NCBI RefSeq assembly: GCF_023343835.1
Contig: NC_064437.1
Location: 8,459,001-8,523,000, forward strand
Direction: 5' to 3'
From: Lagopus muta
Lineage: Eukaryota > Chordata > Aves > Galliformes > Phasianidae
Length of the DNA stretch: 64,000 nt
The position numbers and the translations under genes are program-made. Position 1 is the stretch's first letter. Each line of letters starts with the position of its first letter. Positions 41,795 to 53,640 of the stretch are shown in pieces. The notes under the pieces were generated by a model. It had not been told where the DNA came from. It did no database searches and saw only the letters and a list, made by a program, of their open reading frames with translations.

Positions 41795-42588
41795 CTAAAA
41801 CAACTTCTACACCCTCAGGAAGCACGAACACTGTCTGCAAGTTTGTCAGGACCTACTGAACCAAAAAGAGGTCAAAGGTGACAGTTTACTGGATTACATC
41901 ATTACCAGTGACAAAAAGCAGTGTCACCACTATGAGTTGTAATCAAAACAGCAGTCCATGCAGTGGTGGCATGCAAATTCCCCAAACAAAAAGCTCAACA
42001 TACAGCCCTCAGTGGGTACAGTGATGTGCACTGTCTTTTAGCATAGGAAATAAATGATTCTTCTGGATTTCCTGGAACCCAGACAAACCATCAGCTCTGA
42101 TCACTACATCACAACACTGACTGAGCTGCAGGCTCAAACTTGCAGGGTAAGAACAGAGAGGAGTACTACCTTTCTCCTGCAACAGGATAACACCAGGCCC
42201 CATCCCATACTGAAGACCATGGGGCACATGGTTAATATTGGCTGGACTGTCCTACCCACAGCATAATCCAGATTTGGCACCCAACTTCCTTCCATTTGAG
42301 AGAATGAAAAATACACTGCGTGGGCAACATTTTCCCAGCAATAACATCATCCTAGCTGTGAAGCAATGGGTCATCTCCACTGGTGCAGGTTTTTTAATGA
42401 GTGTGGTACACAGGCTCTTATTCATCACTGTCAAGAATGCACAGCTAACAGTGGTGACTATATTGAAAAACAGAGCAAGCTCTTAGCTAGAAACCACTGT
42501 CAAATAGTGCTACTGCGCCCTTCATATCTGTTGTTGTTTCCATGAAACTAAATAGGAGGAATTACTTTCCGCATGACCTACGTATGTT
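41795..42588 (+). pseudogene. Mariner transposase relic (Galluhop-like), 5' truncated
   Basis: Plus-strand translation gives successive mariner transposase blocks: VCQDLLNQ, QSMQWWHANSPN, PSVGTVMCTVF, LLDFLEPRQTISSDHYI, TTFLLQQDNTRPH, NIGWTVLP, NPDLAP and RGQHFPSNN. An imperfect 3' inverted-terminal-repeat-like end (ATTACTTTCCGCATGACCTA) follows near 42561-42588. In-frame stops (for example after the QCHHYEL block) and frame breaks are present. In the D,D34D catalytic triad the second Asp (QQDN) is kept. The third is lost, because APSDFHLF in the family reads APNFLPF here. The 5' end, with its DNA-binding domain and 5' terminal repeat, is absent, so the copy is dead. Confidence 0.9.
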
Positions 42589-43034
42589 CTTCACAGTGGG
42601 ATTTCCTCTGGGTTTCTGCCAGCATCCACAGATAAGCACAGAAAAATTTCCATGTAGTTAGGTCCCACAAATCCTCTGAGGATCCTAAGGACATCAGTTG
42701 GCACTGGGTACACGTGGCCAAAGAGGTGAGATTTTTATATTCCTGAAAGCAGACTTGTCTCTGAGCAGCTGCCCATAGGGTCAGCACACACTACCATCAT
42801 ATTAAAAAAAAAAAGAATAAATATTAAATGCATCCAGCATGCACTAGTGATTCAGTGTCATTCAGAGAAAGGATATCAGGATCCCTGTGGAATGGTTGTG
42901 TTGTCACTAAGCTCTGTTCAGAGCAATTCTAGCCCATGCTGGGTTTAACCATGAGAGCAGTGAGTATTTATGGACCACAACAAATATGGGGCCATATCAG
43001 AGTTCACTGTTTCTACATTAATGGCTTGGCATCA
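42589..43034. other. Intergenic, no recognised feature
   Basis: Contains a short A-run near 42804. Nothing else was recognised. Confidence 0.55.
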
Positions 43035-43196
43035 CAGAGAGCTGTGGGAGCCCTGTCCCTGGAAGTTCCCAAGGCCAGTTTGGATGAAGACCTGGGCAGC
43101 CTGACCTGGTGGGAGGCACACAGCCCATGGCAGGGGTTTGGAATGGGATTGACTTTAAGGTCCCTTCCAACTTAAGCCATCCTCTGATTCACAATC
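43035..43196 (+). mobile_element. CR1 LINE 3' fragment
   Basis: GAGAGCTGTGGGAGCCCTGT, CCAAGGCCAGTTTGGATGAA, GGCAGCCTGACCTGGTGGGA and TTAAGGTCCCTTCCAACTTA form a plus-oriented CR1 3' UTR of about 160 bp. Confidence 0.9.
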
Positions 43197-43892
43197 TTGC
43201 AGAAAAAGCAGGTTTGGATTGTTCATATATGATCCATGCCATTACACTCAAAGTAACGTCTTCATTGTTACCCTGGGATGTTGGATCAAGGCTTCTTTGG
43301 ATGCGAAGCTGCCAATAGAAAGCCAGGGAAGTAAGAAGATTGAAGCAGTCTTGTGATGACCTGAAGCCACAGCCACCTGCAGGCACAAGTCTTTTGGCCC
43401 TGCAGAACAGCAGAGTCTTCATTAAAACACCAGCTGGGCTGGCAGAAATCAACCTGTCAAATCATCCTGCAAAGCCCAAGTGATGCAGGAGGACTCTTGG
43501 CTGTCCACTGGGTGCCCCTCTGAGCTCTAGGGCACCTGCTGTCCTCCTTCCCACGTGGTTTGTGGGCATATCCTCGAGCTGTGTTTACAAAGGGATTTCA
43601 GCCTCTTTTAGGCTAAGAGGTTGCTATAGAAACAACAGATAAGAGATTGAGCTCACTGGGAGAAGGCCTGGGCTCTACTGGCTTAAACAATAGAAAAGCC
43701 CAACAGGGGAATACATCTGGCTGGAGACTGAGTACAGAGCACAGTGTTGCGATGAACATACTCTGCTTTTTAGGAGACTGGATTTCTGCAGTACTGGAAG
43801 CTTTTCTGTCTTCTGGAGGGTGAGAAAATCCACTAAATAAGGATCACAAAGAGACACGTGCATCCAAGGTGGGGTTTAGCCACCTAGTAGGT
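43197..43892. other. Intergenic, no recognised feature
   Basis: No coding, RNA or repeat signal was recognised. Confidence 0.55.
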
Positions 43893-44032
43893 TCATGGAA
43901 TCATTAAGTTTGAAAAGACCTCCAAGATTATTAGACCAACCCCAACCCACCCCCAGCCATGCCCACTAGCTGTGTTTCTCAGTGCCACATCTCCACTGTT
44001 CTTGAACCTCCAACGATGGTAACTCCATCTCT
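43893..44032 (-). mobile_element. CR1 LINE 3' fragment
   Basis: TTCATGGAATCATTAAGTTT, GAAAAGACCTCCAAGATTAT and CAACCCACCCCCAGCCATGC form a minus-oriented CR1 end of the same type as that at 32581. Confidence 0.9.
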
Positions 44033-46939
44033 CTGGAGATACGAAGGACCCGATTTAGGATGCAGCAAGAGGAATGAAGTGACAGACTGGTGGGGGTGTT
44101 GCCCCAAGGAAGCCTGAGCCAGGATCACAAAAGTAATCCATTCCAATCCAAGCCTGAGCCATTTAGATATGCAAAGCAAGACAACAGTATGTCACCCCAA
44201 GAGTACACTGTCCCAAAGGAAGATCCTGACCACAGCAGCATAAAAAATACCCAAGAAATTCAGCTGCTTGTTTCCTCTTGCAGTCAGCTTCAAACAGAAG
44301 AGGAATCCATCACCTGAAAAAGCCTCTAAAGAGAAACCTCTGTGCAAAGCCCAGCCAGCGCTCATCAGCACAAGGCTATGATTAACTGCTGAAATAGCAG
44401 GGCATCTCCATTTCCAAAGGCAGAGCTACCGCACAGTCCTGACAAAAACTCTTCACATTCAGCCTGTGTTGGAACAAACCAAATCAGTTAGAGATTGAGA
44501 ATGAGCATCCCTCTGCAGATCTCTGCAGGGAGTTGATCTGATAATAGAGTCAGATGGGGAGGCACTGGGAAGCACCCAGCAGGGGGGACCAAAAGGAAAA
44601 TCAGAGAGGAGGCTCAGACCAGAGAGCCCACCAGCAGCAAGCTCAACTGGCTGCAAATGGGGATGTAGGGAGTCTACCTTGTAGCTCTATTATAACCTCC
44701 TGAGCCTGCCTAGAGTTTGTGCACGGGAGCAGTGCTTTGGATGGAATCCCACTTCCCAAATTAGAGGCAGACATCAGCAGAAAGAGCCAGGATGAGGTGA
44801 CTCTGATGCCACACTGCAGCTGGGAGCTATGAAGGACCTTATGAGACAGGCCCCAGAGGGAAGCTGTGCAGAATCATCTCCAACCCAACATCTAATAGGA
44901 GGAAGAGACATAACCTGAATCCAGCTGTCAAAGCAATGCATGCCCCAGTATGGAAGGGAGTGAGTCCCTCCCTAGGTGAGGGTCACTGGTTTAACCTTTC
45001 TGTTCACCCCCCTCTTCTCACTTGAGCTACTTAACAGCAAGAAGAAAGGGAGAGCAAAGGAGCTGCAGCATCCTCTAGAAGTCAAGATCAAAGGACACTA
45101 AAGGACAGAAATAGATTCAAGAGAAAGGCAAGGACTTTCAGGAGGTGTGCTCTGCTGCTGGATCAGGACATCCTCCCCTTGGCCAGTTCCTATTATAGAC
45201 AGCAGAGATACATACAGAGAAACTGATGGTAGTGGAACAAATCCTTCTGGAGTCAGGCACGAGCTTCCTCCTGCTATTCTAAGGGTCATAGGCAAATCCC
45301 CAGCCAATAACTCAAGCAAGCTATAGATATCATGAAGCAACAAAAGCTGAACTGGATTAGGTGAGCAGAGGAGGAATAGCACATCCATTGACAGTTTCAG
45401 CAGAGGCAAGGTGATGAATTAGGCCCAGCATACACCCAAGGACCCCAGCAGGAATAGGGGCAAGCTACCTACAACATAAGTCCAAGGAATATCAAGGGAA
45501 AAGGTCAAAAAAAGGCTAGAAAGAAAATTACCGCTAAAATAGACAAGTAAAAGTCAAGCTCAAGCACCAGGACCAGAGAGGCCCTGAGCTTAAATAGAAC
45601 CCCCAAACCAACGTGCAGAAAGAGTGTGCGTGGATGGGGTCCTACCTGAAGCTGCTCAGGGCAATTAAAGCTCCTTAGTGCACAGAGAAAGCAATTAGGA
45701 CTAGAAAGCAGGTCCTTGAGATGCAGCCAGGGTCCAATACAGGGACCAGTAAAAGTAAATCTAAATTAGCAAGCGGAGTTTCCACATCCCTTTCTGTTAG
45801 CATTTTATTGCCAACTGGCAATGGAAAAGAGGAAATTAACTTTCTGACCGTTTCTTCTCAGAGGTGTTAGGTGGGGTAATGAAATAGAAAATTCATTTCC
45901 AAAATACACTCAGCTGAAATCTGACCATCTCTCCCTGGGTGGTTGCAGGGGGGGAGGGGTAGATTGTGCAGAAGAGGTAAAAGAGGCAGGTGAATTCCCT
46001 GGGAGCAAAAGCTTGCTGTAGGGATGCTGCCCTCCTTGAGACTTCACTCTTTGGCACATTGCTCCCCTTTCATGTAAGGCTGCAGGTTTCTCCCCTGCTG
46101 AATATGTGCTGAAAGGCCCATCTGTTTGCTGTAGGACAGGCAGCTCCTGGCAGATGAGCTGCCAGCGTCCACACTTCCATCATTCTGCTGTCTGCCACTG
46201 TCTCCTGGATATTAAAAATCACCCACAGAAATGATTTCTCATTGCTCTGTGCTCCCTCCTCCAGTCTGTCACCTCCAGCCACTTGGTAGGTGATTAGCTG
46301 GGCACAGGAGCAGGGAAGTCAGGCTGGAGGATATGGCTCTCTCTCTAAATAAACACACAGGCTAAATTAGAGTTTCTTTTGCTGGACAAGCTGACTATTA
46401 TGGGATCGCATCGCTAAGCCGCATTAGGGCTTTGTGGATGCGGCTGGCCTACTGGCCTCTTCACTGCTGCTCTGTCCTCCCATGGAGCACTTCTGGCCCA
46501 TGGCCATGGTTTCTGCAAATCTCTTGAAGTCACACAGGCTTAGGGCTCTGGTCTTGCCTAATGATCCTTCCAAGCTTGATTTCACTGTGGGACAGACGCT
46601 CTATGAGACCCCTCTATATTCATGACTGTCTATATTCTGGTGAGATGCTCTCTTCAACTCAATCCCTCAAAAAACCCATATAATAGGGAAGAGCCAAGAA
46701 AACCACTCTTCTGTGTGTTTTTCAGGCAGCTTGGCATTTGGTAAGTATGCTTCACAACTTGAAAGGTCAACGGGATCCATACTACAGCTGTGGGACCTTG
46801 TTATGTGTTTAGAAAGCTAATTAGCAACATGAGTACTATGGGGGAATTCTCTTCTGTCCCCGTGTAGCTTAATCTCTTGTCCTCTGAGACACTCGGGAAA
46901 AAATATAGATGGCTCTTGCAAGAGCAGCACTATGAAGTC
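44033..46939. other. Intergenic, no gene recognised
   Basis: About 2.9 kb. The stretch at 44460-45780 is purine-rich on the plus strand and may be an unrecognised old repeat. A block near 46380-46440 (GGGATCGCATCGCTAAGCCG) stands out for its CpG content. Confidence 0.5.
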
Positions 46940-47012
46940 ACAGCATCAGAGAATTGTAGGGGTTGGAAGGGACCTCTGGAGATCATCTTGGTCCCACCCC
47001 CACCTGCCCACC
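46940..47012 (-). mobile_element. CR1 LINE 3' fragment
   Basis: CATCAGAGAATTGTAGGGGT, TGGAAGGGACCTCTGGAGAT and CATCTTGGTCCCACCCCCAC form a minus-oriented CR1 end. Confidence 0.85.
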
Positions 47013-47621
47013 CATTGACCAGCATTAAGGCAATGCTGCAGACCTCAGCATTTTGGGGAAATTTTGAACTACAGGGAAAGAAAGGGAAAAAAAAAACCAA
47101 ATAACAAACCAACCAAAACTGTTTCAAAGGAAAATCAGCGAAAAAAAGAAAGATAACTGTGGTATATCCTGCAGATCTTAGGTTTGCCTGCTAATGCAGC
47201 TCTGCAGAGACATGCTAGGTAAGCAGCAGGATGGAAATATTACTTCTGAGGCTTTGAACAGGTTCATTGGTGACAAATTAACACTCCCATTCATGTTCCT
47301 TTTTCATACAAGTGGTGTTGGGAGAGCTGACCAGTATCTCTCACTTGCTGATCCCCCCACTTTGCCTCTCACTCCCCAAGCCTCCACTTGCCTCATTCTT
47401 TGTATAATGACCCCATGCACCCACTTGCAACATGACTGATGGTCCCCAGAGCTGGCAGAGCATCACGCATCCCCACACTCAATGTGCCTCCTGTAACCTG
47501 ATGCAATCAGCTTTTGCATAGTCACAAATTCCCCATTTGAATTTCTTCCCATCCCATAAGCCTTCCTCAGCCCAAAAGTCACAAAGACCAGCCCAAATCT
47601 CCAAGGAGGGCTGGCTTTTGT
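47013..47621. other. Intergenic, no recognised feature
   Basis: An A-rich stretch at 47080-47150 (AAAAAAAAACC, AAAAAAAGAAAG). Otherwise nothing. Confidence 0.55.
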
Positions 47622-47725
47622 CACAGAATCACAGAATGGCCAGGGTTGGAAGGGACCTCAAGGATCATGAATCTCCAACCCCCCTGCCACATGCAGGGCC
47701 ACCAACCTCCACACTTAATGCTAAA
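47622..47725 (-). mobile_element. CR1 LINE 3' fragment (left arm of divergent pair)
   Basis: TCACAGAATCACAGAATGGC and CAGGGTTGGAAGGGACCTCA are nearly identical to the intronic copy at 1134. Minus orientation, with its 3' terminus at the left end. Confidence 0.92.
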
Positions 47726-47794
47726 CCAGGCTGCATCATAAACCAGTCCTTCATCATAAACACAAAGCAACATTTGGATATGGCCAGTACCCCG

Positions 47795-47912
47795 CAGGGC
47801 TCTGAGCACCTGCTGGAGCTGTATGTGTACTTGTTCACTGCAAGGGAGTTGGACTGGATGATCTTTAGTGGTCCCTTCCAACTCAAATGATTCTATGTCT
47901 CTATGATTCTAG
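47795..47912 (+). mobile_element. CR1 LINE 3' fragment (right arm of divergent pair)
   Basis: GGGCTCTGAGCACCTGCTGG, GGGAGTTGGACTGGATGATC and TGGTCCCTTCCAACTCAAAT, then an ATTCTATG-type tail. Plus orientation, with its 3' terminus at the right end. Confidence 0.92.
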
Positions 47913-50619
47913 GTCCCCTTTGAACCCTGGATCTGGTGCACCCTCAGGAGCCATTCAAAGAGGATTAGCTACAGCTGCTCTGGATGGGTTCAGGATGGAT
48001 TTCCAGCCTGCTGCCTGTGTGAAGATGTACTAGAAATGACATGAAAGTGAACTTCTGACTTGATGATCCTTTTAATAACAACACTGCAGAGGGCCACGAT
48101 TACTGTCTCGCACCAGAGCTCTGATTAACACGATCAATTTTCAAGTGAAAAAGATGGCTTTCCTGACCATGCTGCGAACAACACTGTGTCCTGCATCCAT
48201 CATTTAAAAATATCTTAAAATACAGCGTAGATTTTTCCATCCTCAGAGCTTTGCAACCAGCATTACGCAGGCTTCAGCAGCAAAGCTATGAGCGGGGGGA
48301 TTTCTACATGAGCCAGGTATCCAGGCGTGAAGCGCAGCAGCAAAGCACCCGCACACCCTCTGTGCACTACAGTTCTTTGCTCCTTGCTTCAACCCACCCA
48401 GTTTGTTTCACTGCTTGTTGTTCTCTCTAGAGAATTTCCTTGCTTGATGAAAATATTTTGTTCCTTTCCAAATGACTGCGCTCCTTGGCAATAATCATCT
48501 GTGTCAGGCAGAGGTCCTAATAGCTGGGATTAAGGAGTCGGGATGAAAAATACCCTGAGTCATGCACAGTGGGGATGCTGACCTGCTTGCTGCTTCAGAG
48601 AGAGGGGTTTGCAAGGAGCCCCCAGCAGCACAGGACCTCTTGGAACTCCTTGCCAAGCACACATCCCTCTTGCCCCTCCTCACTCCTGCTCTGATGCTCA
48701 CCTTTGCCATCCGTCATCCTTCTTCATCCTGAATAATCCCACAGTTTAAATGATGTCAAGCTTCTGCTAAGCACTTCACCTTTGTCCCCTGGGCTGGGTC
48801 ACAATTATTCTCTAAGCATAGAGATGTTCAGGGTGCTGTTAGCACAGGTGTTGCTGGAGACTATTGTCAGGTTTGGAAACTTATTCTGGGGACTGAAGCC
48901 CTGCTGGGGATGTCAAGGGCCTGAAAGAATGGCCATGAGGTGCCCCCACACAGAGGAATCTCAAAGGCTTGAAGGAAACTCCCCACTCTGGAGAGAGCTG
49001 CTTCTCATCCCACCCCATAGCTGGTAGATGTGTGACAGCAGGGAGCGTATATGATCGCTTCAACAGAAGTTCCTTCCATCATGCATGCATTCTCTAGCTA
49101 ATTGGAAAGCTCAATGGGAGCTGAGGAAAACAAATAGCTGCCCCTTAACACACTCGAGCGCTTTCCTTCTTCAAGGAAGGCTCAGCATTCAAATGAGCTG
49201 CTTATTTACAGCTCTCATGTTTGCTTGGAGAGCTGCACTGCACACACTGGGTGAGCAAAAGGTTGCCTGGTGCTTCTTCACAGGGAGTGCTGCTGGCAGC
49301 CTCTGAATTCAGCAGTCCCCACACATAAGTTTGGACATGTGTGTTCTGAGAGGAATAAGCAACATAGGAATCCAGATTAGGAGATGTTGCCCTGACCAAC
49401 CCACCTTCTGCACTGGGATGTGTCCCCAGCCCTGTGACAACTGCAGCCAACAGGGACACGTGCCTATGCCTCATCCTCCCCAGGTAACAGCTATGCGTGC
49501 TCGCTTGCAGGAGGACACCCAGCTGAGAGCTGCAATTCTTATTTATCTGGAGGATAGGGAGGCTTAGGGAGCTCAGTGGCACAGAGTGACAAGCCTTTCT
49601 TCTGGGTATGACTTCACAAAGCTTCTGGAGATTTCTTCTTTTCCTCCTGTTCCAGCTGAAGATGAAAGATACAATCTCAAGCTTCTGTGAATTGAAAAAT
49701 GAAACAAAATTAAAACAAAACCAACTGGTTGGGGTCAATTAAAATGTTTTGTTTCAGTAGTCTCTGAACATGCTGTTAATAATCAGCCTAAATGGTGGAA
49801 CAAGGGTGTTTCAAATTGCAATCTTGATTGTTAAAGTGGGACCTTTCAAGAATTTCAGGGCTGTTTTATTTTTTTATCTGAGCCATTTGTCAAGGCTGTT
49901 CTCATTTTACCCTCTGAAAGTTTCAGCTTCAATAAACCTGCTCCACTTCTGACACCAGCTGAGAAAGGCCCGGCTGTCCTTGCTGGCTCAGTCATGGCCA
50001 AAGCTGATGGGGATCCAAGGTCACACCCAAGGTCACTCCCTAAATCAGCATCACATCAAAGGTTTGATGAGTTCTGGATCTCTCCTTGGACTTTGCTATT
50101 AGCTTTCTAAGGCTAATGCCTTAGAAACTGCAGCCCAAATTTCGTCTCCAAGCATTACGTGCAAACCACATTAACTTCTTAGGAGATTAATGGGACCATA
50201 TTATAAAGATGGTGGACATCCCCACTTCATTTGCACTGCTGATCCAGGTGCCTTCTCCAGCATGTTCTGTGATTGCCCTACCTGGGCAGCTTGGTTGTGG
50301 CTGGAATGAAAAGTAGGTGTGTGGAAAAAGAGAAACGTCTTCAGTGCTGTCTTTATTGCTGAAGCAGAGCAGAAGGCATGGCCTAAGACCATTTCAATAA
50401 ATGATGCTTCAACACCTGAGTTATTGCAAGTTATTGCTCCCTGAGTGAGCAGCAAGTAGACATTCACTTAGGAAAGAAGCTGGAGAGAAGTTCAGAAGCA
50501 GCATGGTAGAATGAAACACCAGAGCTGGCTGCTCAGTGGTGACAAGAGCACAGCAAGGAAGGGGTTTCCCAGGGTTGCCATTACAAGCACAATTCCACAC
50601 AAAATCTGGAAGAGAAATA
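47913..50619. other. Intergenic, no gene recognised
   Basis: The segment at 48055-48300 combines TTTTAATAACAAC, CTGATTAACACGATCAATTT and AGCATTACGCAGGC in repeat-free sequence and may be a conserved element. A 178-codon minus frame at 49202-49738 lacks homology and is likely chance. Confidence 0.5.
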
Positions 50620-50715
50620 ATCATAGAATCATAATATCATTAAGGTTGAAAAAGAACTCTAAGATCTGGTCCAAGCATTCACTTACCACCATTATTGCCC
50701 ACTAAACCAAGGCCC
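50620..50715 (-). mobile_element. CR1 LINE 3' fragment
   Basis: AATCATAGAATCATAATATC, ATTAAGGTTGAAAAAGAACT and CTAAGATCTGGTCCAAGCAT form a minus-oriented CR1 end. Confidence 0.9.
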
Positions 50716-50849
50716 TGAAAAAAGGCAAAAGGCCTTCAGGGAGCTACGTCAGCCACTTCCCTATTCCATCATATGGGAAAACTGCCTCAAGAAGACCTGC
50801 ATGAAAGCAGAAAAGATCCCATAACCCGCACACACACATATAAAAAAGT

Positions 50850-51705
50850 GTTCTAGGATTCTTGGAAAGCATGCTGAGAACATTGCTAGGACGCAGCATG
50901 AAGATTCCTAGGAAGAGGACGGGAAATTCCTACAGGGGATCCCAGAAAATCCTGAGAAAACATCTGTAAATCTCCTGGTAAGCATACTAAGACATTCCTT
51001 GAAAGTAACGTGGGATATTCCTGGAAAGCAAAGGGGAGATTTCTAGGAAGCAATGCAGAAATTCCTGGAAAGAAATATAAAAACTTCTGGAAAGTAACAT
51101 GAGAATTTGTAAAAAACATACGCAGCTATTCCTTGGAAGGTTGGATATTGGGAAAATCTTCTCCAAAAGAGCAGTGATGTGCTGGCACAGGCTGACCAGG
51201 GAGGTGGAACATGGTGCTCTAATAATGGTCACCATCCCTGGAGGTGTTCTAGAACAACCAGTGGGATGTGGCACTGTGGTCAGTGGGCATGATGGAGTCA
51301 GGTGGAATTGGACTGGGTGATCTTAGAGGTCTTTTCCAACATTAATGATTCTATGATTCTATTAAATTCCTGGGAAGCACTCTTGAAAAAATTAAAAACA
51401 AAACTAAACTAAAAAAGATAAAAGTTGAGGGGGGAGAAGGAGAGAAATTCCAGGTAAACAAAAAGGGGAAATTCCTGGAAACCAACAAGAAAAATCCTAG
51501 AGTACAAAGCAGAAACTCCTAGAAAATATTCTACAGAATTCCTAAAAAACAACATGGGACATTCCTGAGAAATGAAATATTCCTGGGACGCTCCCGAAAA
51601 ATAATGGGGAAATTCCTAGGAAGAAATGTGCGAAATTCCCAGGGTCATTTCCAGAAAGTGATGTGGAGATTCATAGAAAGCATTGGGAACATTGCTAGAA
51701 AGCAC
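50850..51705 (+). repeat. Degenerate 22-bp minisatellite, split by a CR1
   Basis: The clearest run is at 51017-51104, with four consecutive 22-bp units beginning ATTCCTGGAAAGCAA, ATTTCTAGGAAGCAA, ATTCCTGGAAAGAAA and ACTTCTGGAAAGTAA. Looser units extend from about 50850 to 51120 and resume at about 51363-51705 after a CR1. The unit centre is a TTCCTGGAA-type palindrome. Confidence 0.75.
51140..51362 (+). mobile_element. CR1 LINE fragment inserted in minisatellite
   Basis: GTGATGTGCTGGCACAGGCT, CACCATCCCTGGAGGTGTTC, GACTGGGTGATCTTAGAGGT and CTTTTCCAACATTAATGATT CTATGATTCTATT make a plus-oriented CR1 3' end of about 220 bp. Minisatellite units flank it on both sides. Confidence 0.93.
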
Positions 51706-51716
51706 TGGTGCTGATT

Positions 51717-51767
51717 TTGAGGGAGGAGAGGGTGAGAGAAGAGGGTGAGAAGAGGATGAGAGAGGTC
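51717..51767 (+). repeat. GA-rich low-complexity tract
   Basis: A nearly pure purine run of GAGGGAGGAGAGGGTGAGAG type, about 50 bp, at the right end of the minisatellite. Confidence 0.8.
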
Positions 51768-53367
51768 CGACTGCCTGACTCCCTCATGACTTGCTGTTTC
51801 TTCCATGCCATCCTCAAATGCTGTTTCTCAGCCCACTTCTGCTCAGGGGGAAGAAAAGATCAGAAAGAAGCTGATGGCATCACTTTCATAATGCTCTCCT
51901 CCCCAGCCTGCCAATTATCTCCAATAACCCATCACACATATGATTGACTTGCCTTTGCTTTCATGTCTGACACTTCAAACATTGGGGATGGTAAGGCAGG
52001 GAGAAGATTTGGATACTCAAATGAAGCAAGGACTCCAAAAAATAAATCTGCTTTGTCTGGAAAGCAGAAAGAGACTTGGGACCTCCAAGAGAAAAGGAGC
52101 TCCTACCTCTGCCACCAACCCCAGACAACTCCTTTGGTTTCTGCTTCAGCTTCTCCATCCATCCCTGTTATCCAACCCATGTTCCAATGGGGAATGGCTT
52201 CCTCTATGAAGGAGGGAGCCTCTCGAGCTCATGGAGCCACAGAAATAAAGCGGTTCTGGTGCTTGAAAGTGGTCACATAACACTGCCTCTGAGGATCCAG
52301 CCTGATGCTCTTGTCCACTACTGTGGTGCTGGAGGCACCTCACAGGGCCTTGGTTTCAGCATCCTCCCAGCATCATGTGCTGGGCATTTCTGTGGAGCGA
52401 TGGCTGCTCTCCAAGGGAATTCCTGCTCAAGCAGCCTGTGCAGATCTGCCTGCAGGATGACAGCTGCTGCTAGGGCAGAGCCGTGCATGCCCACGGGCTG
52501 GCTGCATGATGAAAACAAAAATGCCTGGCTCCTGCTGGATGTTGTTTTTATTGCTTGCCTTGTGGCTGCTGCCATGGGACTCTCTTTCAGAGGAGGTCAC
52601 CCAGCATTTCTGTTGCAAAAACAGGAGAAACAACTGTGGAGCTGAGCTGCTGTGCAGTTGGGAAAGCGGATCAATGCATCTTTGGCAGATCAATCACTGC
52701 CTTGGGCAAGGGAATTCTAGCTGGAAAAACTCTCCTGCATTTGCTGGGCCATTATTAGAGCACCATGTTCTAAATTAGGGTCTCCATCTAACAGCAGTAC
52801 TCTACTTGATTAATGCTGATTAGCCCAGCTTTGCATGGTATGTTGATTAAAAAGCAAGGTTCATTTCCCAGGTTTCCTTCCCAATCACATTCCCTAATTT
52901 CTTTTGGCACTTCCACAGCCTCTTAATTCTTCAGTTCTCCAAGAAGCTCATCAGGCAAGGACAATGCTGAGGTACCAGCAGACAAAGGTCAAATGTGAAC
53001 AGTATCCTAAGGGAAGCTCTCTCCCACACTATATTGCAGATTGGCTTGCGGCATCTTGACCTTAAAGTGCTACAAAATCCAACGCTACTCAGGATTTCCT
53101 TACACCCCAGCAGAGCTCTCTTTGTCAGGCCTTCACATACATATCTATTTGGTTCTATTAGATCTGAAAGCAAAGGGACCTGTGTTGCCTCCTCTCCAAA
53201 TTGTTAGTCAGATTGCCATAGGAATGGCTATATGAAATTAGATCAATGGCCCACCAAATTTTGTGGCTACAACAGATGCGTAAAATGCAACAGAAAAAGG
53301 GCATGTATAAAGTGGTCTTGACACAAACTTCTCAGCTTTGGTGGTATATGGTTTGGAGCTTTGTTAG
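51768..53367. other. Intergenic; low-stop region with small open frames
   Basis: The section at 52076-52780 is open in several frames on both strands. One 90-codon plus frame (52506-52778) begins with a signal-peptide-like hydrophobic stretch and is discussed as a finding. No splice sites or homology support a gene. Confidence 0.5.
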
Positions 53368-53640
53368 AATCACAGGATCATAGAATCATCTGAGTTGGAA
53401 GGGTTGCTTAAGGGTCACCTGGTTCAACTTCCCTGCAATGAACAGGGACACCCACAGCTCCATCAGGTGCTCAGACCAACCTGACCTTGAATGTCTCCAA
53501 GGACAGGGCTTCCACCAGAGGATGCACTCATCTCTTGAGGTTTTACAGCCACCACAGAATTCTGTCTAATCCCTCCCTGAACTCACACCACAATATCCTG
53601 TGGCAATAGATTGGGCAATTCAGTTGCACTTCATGGAAAA
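53368..53640 (-). mobile_element. CR1 LINE fragment (~270 bp)
   Basis: AATCACAGGATCATAGAATC, ATCTGAGTTGGAAGGGTTGC, GGTGCTCAGACCAACCTGAC and GACAGGGCTTCCACCAGAGG form an older, longer CR1 3' region in minus orientation. Confidence 0.92.

Noticed and set aside
49202..49738. 178-codon minus ORF
   Set aside because: No recognisable domain, no promoter or splice context. One such frame is expected by chance in about 45 kb read in six frames.
50820..51705. CRISPR-like array of spaced repeats
   Set aside because: The repeats are degenerate, contiguous 22-mers in a vertebrate genome, so a minisatellite and not a CRISPR array.
52076..52645. 189-codon plus ORF
   Set aside because: It lies in a patch with few stops in most frames on both strands. 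The translation has no family resemblance.
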